Source: Pedobacter quisquiliarum | GTDB taxonomy: Bacteria > Bacteroidota > Bacteroidia > Sphingobacteriales > Sphingobacteriaceae | Length of the DNA: 64,000 bases | Assembly: GCF_014642175.1 (NCBI RefSeq) | Contig: NZ_BMIL01000001.1 | Location: 469,698 to 533,697, forward strand | Reading direction: 5' to 3' | Shown: positions 60,920-64,000 of the stretch, in pieces | How the letters are laid out: the number at the start of each line of letters is the position of its first letter | How positions within the stretch are numbered: the stretch's first letter is position 1 | Notes under the pieces: generated by a model | The model's database searches: none | The model's input: only the letters and a program-made list of their open reading frames with translations | What the model was told of the DNA's origin: nothing | Position numbers and translations under genes: made by a program

Positions 60920-63577
60920 TTATTCGACAATAACATTGATTGCACATTTACCTAGCTTATTTTGCCCTAACTGATAGCTAACTCGATCACCTTCTTTCAA
61001 GTTTTCAAAATCTGTTCGATATCTAAATGAATTCGCATTCACATACAAATCTGTTCCGTCGCTTATTGTAATGAAAGCTAAATGCATCGTTGGATTTATT
61101 CTATTTATAAAACCTTGTAAACCATTGACTTTAGATATAAATTCTATACCGTAAGCTTCCCCTACCATGTTAGATAAGTAGGTTTTACTTTGATTAAGTG
61201 CTAATTGATCATCATACTTGATAAAGAGTTCTTTAATGTACTCAAGGTTGTCTTCATTATGGATCTTAGGTATGGCTTTTATAAATGTCTTCAAAGTCGA
61301 ACAAAACTTTTTAATCATTCTGCCATCGAAATTTCTTTCATTTACACAATATTCAAATATAGAAAGGCCCTTGATAAAGGTTTTGATTGCTTTTTGGTAA
61401 TCGCCTTCGTTTTGTACAATTTCATTCCCCCAATATCCATACATATTAATCAAATCAGTATTTGCAATTCTTAGTTCTGATTTGTTTAATGAACCTTGTT
61501 CAATTACTTTCTCAACAAGTTCAATTGCTTCCCTATGCTTAAAGGCAGTTGAATAACATCGTGAGAGCAACAAGGCTGGATATTTTGAGTCTGGTTTTAA
61601 TCGGTAAAGTTTTTCAGCTGCAATTGTGGCGTTTTCTACGTCATCAAAGCTATATAGCAAAAATCCCGCGTAGAAATATAGTAATCTAGGATTGTCTGGT
61701 TCCATTTCAAAGCCGGTGAGATAATCTTGCTCTGCGCCTAGAATATCTCCAGAGGTAGCCTTGATGAATGCACTTACTCTATAAATTTCAAAATAATTTG
61801 GAAGGATTGACTTTGCCTCGTTAATCCTCTCTAAGGCTAATAAATAAGATTTTTTTGATTCTACGGTGTCACCACTATTCTCAAGATTACTTCCACTTTT
61901 TGAAAATTTTAATGCCTCGGAAATTAGCCGAGCAGTTACTTTTTCGTTTACGTTTCTTATGGTAATTGCATTTAGAGCAAATTCATTGGCTTGAGTAGCT
62001 TGGTTAATGCTGGAGGTTGTTTTCGACAAAGAGTTTATCTTGCTTATTATATTCTTTACAAAGCTGACCTCCACAGGATGCTTTAGTAAAATGTAGTCTT
62101 TAGCAAAATCAGATATCTGATACATAACCTCATTGCCGTCAGCGTTATGAATAATTTCTCTCGTAACCATTGTTGTTGCGAATAGTTCATTAATGGTTCT
62201 TCTAAGCACAATAGATGGCAAGCCAGTTAAATAGATCAACTGTGCATCGTTCAAATTCTTCCTTGCTGCCAAAATAGTATCTATAACCTGCCGACCTTCT
62301 CCAGATAGCTGTTCATATACATTGCTTAGGCAGAACGATAAAACCTGCTCTAGATCACTTACTACTACATTTGGGTCAGTACCTAATTCTACAGAACTAA
62401 CAAACCATTTAAGAGCTAAAGGATTATAATGTAGCTTCTCAGCAATTGATATAAGTTGTTTTGAAGGTAATCTATTTAAGATGTCACTTTGTTTAATAGA
62501 CGCAAATTGTCTAATTAACAATATTGATTCTGATTCTGTGAGACCGAAGATGGGCCGCCGGAATTCAAGTTCGCCTAAGCCAATTCTTGACGTAATTAGG
62601 ATTTTACACTTCATCTGAGCCTCACGGATGAATTCTCTAATAGACTCATCGAGAATGGTTTCTAGATTATCTATAATTAATAAAACTTTGAACACATCCA
62701 TGTATTCAAGAATATCATCAAGGCTATTTTTAGAAGCTCCTATAATATCTCCAATTCCTTCGATTACTCCTGCATAATCTTTCAATGCATTTTTGATCTC
62801 TAAAATACCATTTGCAGTCAACATTGTGGATTTTGCAGTTATCCAGATTATTAGATCGAAAGGATTTTGCTCTTTAAGATCCAAAATATCATAAGCAATC
62901 TTCAGAGCAAGTGCGGATTTTCCAACGCCTCCTTCACCTATGATACTTACAACCCGGTTGTTACCTAAGATAAGTTTAGAAACATCAGATATATCCCTTT
63001 TTCTGCCTATAAATCCAGTTTCGTCAAAATCCGGAGCGGGTAGATTATGGTAAGCTTCATCAGTTTTTTCTCCGTATGATGGAATGCTAAGCGTGAGAAC
63101 ATAGGATGGATCAGTCTCTATTTTTGACTTGGTATCTTTAAGAGTACTCCAAGAGAGATTTTTGGATTCAACAAGAGTGCTGATGAATATCCATGTATTA
63201 GAGAAATCGTCTGAAAGTAATGGCCTTGTATGCATTACTCTATTTCTGATTGGAACCAAGTTATCCAGCGAAGCCACCAGACTTTTTACTTCTAAATATA
63301 CAGTTTCGGGAAAAAATGCTTTATTTTTAATTAGTGTCGTATACGTTTCTTGAAAATCTAGGAATTCAATTACCTCCTGCAGATTTTCTTCTGGTACAAG
63401 CCCTGGATTATCTCCTTTGAATCTTCGTTTGATCTTCTCGATCACATCAGGTTCCCGTAAAAAGCTTAGATCTTGAAAGTTAGGTATTAAGTATTGATTT
63501 AATAGGATCTTAAGATCAATTTCAATTGCATAAATGAACGCTGCTATTGTAAGTCTGGTTTCTGTAACCTTGGCCAT
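60920..63577 (-). CDS. STAND NTPase: HEPN-like, NB-ARC, TPR and cold-shock-like domains
   Basis: An 885-residue protein. Residues ~1-150 are helical with a HEPN-type Rx4H motif, RNRVMH (Arg111-His116), typical of RNA-cleaving HEPN domains. Residues ~185-500 form an NB-ARC-like NTPase: GFIGRKRDI, P-loop GEGGVGKSA (214-222), Walker B VLLIIDNLE (Asp303), sensor ILITSR and YNPLALKW. Residues ~550-760 contain TPR-like helical repeats. The last 64 residues (822-885) align with a cold-shock domain: AFITISDGTDLYVNA followed by LKEGDRVSYQLG. It is a single AT-rich gene beside tRNA-His. A defence or stress role is inference. Confidence 0.85.
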   Translation of the reverse strand: MAKVTETRLTIAAFIYAIEIDLKILLNQYLIPNFQDLSFLREPDVIEKIKRRFKGDNPGLVPEENLQEVIEFLDFQETYTTLIKNKAFFPETVYLEVKSLVASLDNLVPIRNRVMHTRPLLSDDFSNTWIFISTLVESKNLSWSTLKDTKSKIETDPSYVLTLSIPSYGEKTDEAYHNLPAPDFDETGFIGRKRDISDVSKLILGNNRVVSIIGEGGVGKSALALKIAYDILDLKEQNPFDLIIWITAKSTMLTANGILEIKNALKDYAGVIEGIGDIIGASKNSLDDILEYMDVFKVLLIIDNLETILDESIREFIREAQMKCKILITSRIGLGELEFRRPIFGLTESESILLIRQFASIKQSDILNRLPSKQLISIAEKLHYNPLALKWFVSSVELGTDPNVVVSDLEQVLSFCLSNVYEQLSGEGRQVIDTILAARKNLNDAQLIYLTGLPSIVLRRTINELFATTMVTREIIHNADGNEVMYQISDFAKDYILLKHPVEVSFVKNIISKINSLSKTTSSINQATQANEFALNAITIRNVNEKVTARLISEALKFSKSGSNLENSGDTVESKKSYLLALERINEAKSILPNYFEIYRVSAFIKATSGDILGAEQDYLTGFEMEPDNPRLLYFYAGFLLYSFDDVENATIAAEKLYRLKPDSKYPALLLSRCYSTAFKHREAIELVEKVIEQGSLNKSELRIANTDLINMYGYWGNEIVQNEGDYQKAIKTFIKGLSIFEYCVNERNFDGRMIKKFCSTLKTFIKAIPKIHNEDNLEYIKELFIKYDDQLALNQSKTYLSNMVGEAYGIEFISKVNGLQGFINRINPTMHLAFITISDGTDLYVNANSFRYRTDFENLKEGDRVSYQLGQNKLGKCAINVIVE

Positions 63578-63934
63578 TATTGAGAATGTTAATACGCAAT
63601 TTTAGTAAAATTCGAATCTGAATCCTAATATATTTCTAAGACTTTAGAAAATCTGATACTTGGTATTCAACTGACCGACATATATCTCGTTTCTTCTTTA
63701 CAAATGAAGATCATCATATGCACCTCTTCACTTTATACTCCGGATGACTTCCCGATGGTGGCCGGGCAATAGGCCGTTCTTTTGTTGTCTTTAGAATTAG
63801 CTGAGTGAACTACACCTAAAAGAAAGTTTACTCAATTTAGGTCGGTATGCTATAATGGTATCGATATCATGCGGCTCAACTCTAGTAGGAGAGCAACTAA
63901 GCTTCCTTTTCTGAGACAAGTCTGGTGTTAAGAT
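63578..63934. other. Upstream region of the STAND gene
   Basis: No gene was seen. A perfect palindrome AATTTTA-G-TAAAATT (63598-63612) lies 20 bp before the STAND start codon and might be an operator or part of the promoter. The second copy of the 16-bp repeat is near the right end. Confidence 0.45.
63902..63917 (+). repeat. 16-bp direct repeat, copy 2
   Basis: CTTCCTTTTCTGAGAC, identical to 60826-60841. It lies 17 bp before the putative IS end. Confidence 0.7.
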
Positions 63935-64000
63935 TGCACCGACCCCTTATTAGTTGGACAAAAGTTTTGAATCAGTTGTGTAATACTCGCTCGAATTTAG
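63935..64000. mobile_element. Probable terminal end of an IS3-family (IS150-type) insertion sequence
   Basis: The sequence beginning TGCACCGACCCC and continuing TTATTAGTTGGACA has the 5'-TG, the C-run and the GTTGGACA block characteristic of IS150-group ends. Only about 66 bp are in the window and no transposase is visible, so the element, or a remnant, would continue to the right. Assignment is by pattern memory. Confidence 0.45.

Noticed and set aside
63841..63900. tRNA-like text with TATAAT near 63852
   Set aside because: No cloverleaf can be folded, and a TATAAT box is not the promoter type used in this lineage.

Overview
The window looks like a chromosomal segment from a Bacteroidota bacterium, most likely Sphingobacteriaceae and Pedobacter-like. 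The evidence is a SusC/SusD pair and an Oar-type TonB receptor, a type III glutamine synthetase, a MurF-alanine racemase fusion, LytS/LytTR signalling, a short primary sigma factor without region 1.1, and many promoter-like boxes of the Bacteroidota form TAnnTTTG. Species cannot be fixed from the sequence alone. Most of the window is ordinary housekeeping DNA; the last 3.5 kb is visibly more AT-rich and looks accessory.

Layout. 1-5.1 kb: a truncated exported protein, a LytS/LytTR two-component pair and a GH95 glycosidase. 5.1-9.5 kb: a TPP riboswitch and the operon thiS, tenI-like, thiE, thiG, thiH, thiD, without thiC or thiF. 9.5-16 kb: a Gly-Thr repeat secreted protein, a GntA-like/DUF1989/glycosyltransferase cluster, a thioesterase, an NAD(P)-binding protein, a TetR regulator and an alpha/beta hydrolase. 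16-23 kb: MurF-Alr, DUF502, LOG family, a sodium:solute symporter, RecR and an SDR. 23-26.8 kb: a trp operon (trpD-F-B-A) preceded by an 18-codon leader frame with three consecutive Trp codons and a complete attenuator. 27-34 kb: a Sua5/YciO protein, an FMN glutamate-synthase-like protein, AsnS, SucC, a LolD-like ATPase, an orphan pre-ATP-grasp-like protein and a HAD-like protein with a substituted nucleophile. 34-42 kb: S41 and M28 lipoprotein peptidases, an aldo/keto reductase, the primary sigma factor, an MBL hydrolase and Lpd. 42-51 kb: an Oar-like receptor and SusC/SusD. 51-60.4 kb: PurM, GlnA (GSIII), then purL, VOC, trmN6, phosphoesterase and fbp in one direction, with convergent rnhA. 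60.6 kb: tRNA-His with a clear promoter and terminator. 60.9-63.6 kb: a large STAND NTPase. 63.9 kb: what looks like the end of an IS3-family element running out of the window.

The most interesting object is the 885-residue protein at 60920-63577. It reads as a HEPN-like domain (RNRVMH motif), an NB-ARC-type NTPase, TPR repeats and a C-terminal cold-shock-like domain. It is a single gene in AT-rich DNA beside tRNA-His, bracketed by a 16-bp perfect direct repeat and next to an IS-like end. This suggests a candidate stand-alone, RNA-directed defence protein. The second most interesting is the trp attenuator, where leader, alternative stems and terminator can all be traced by eye.
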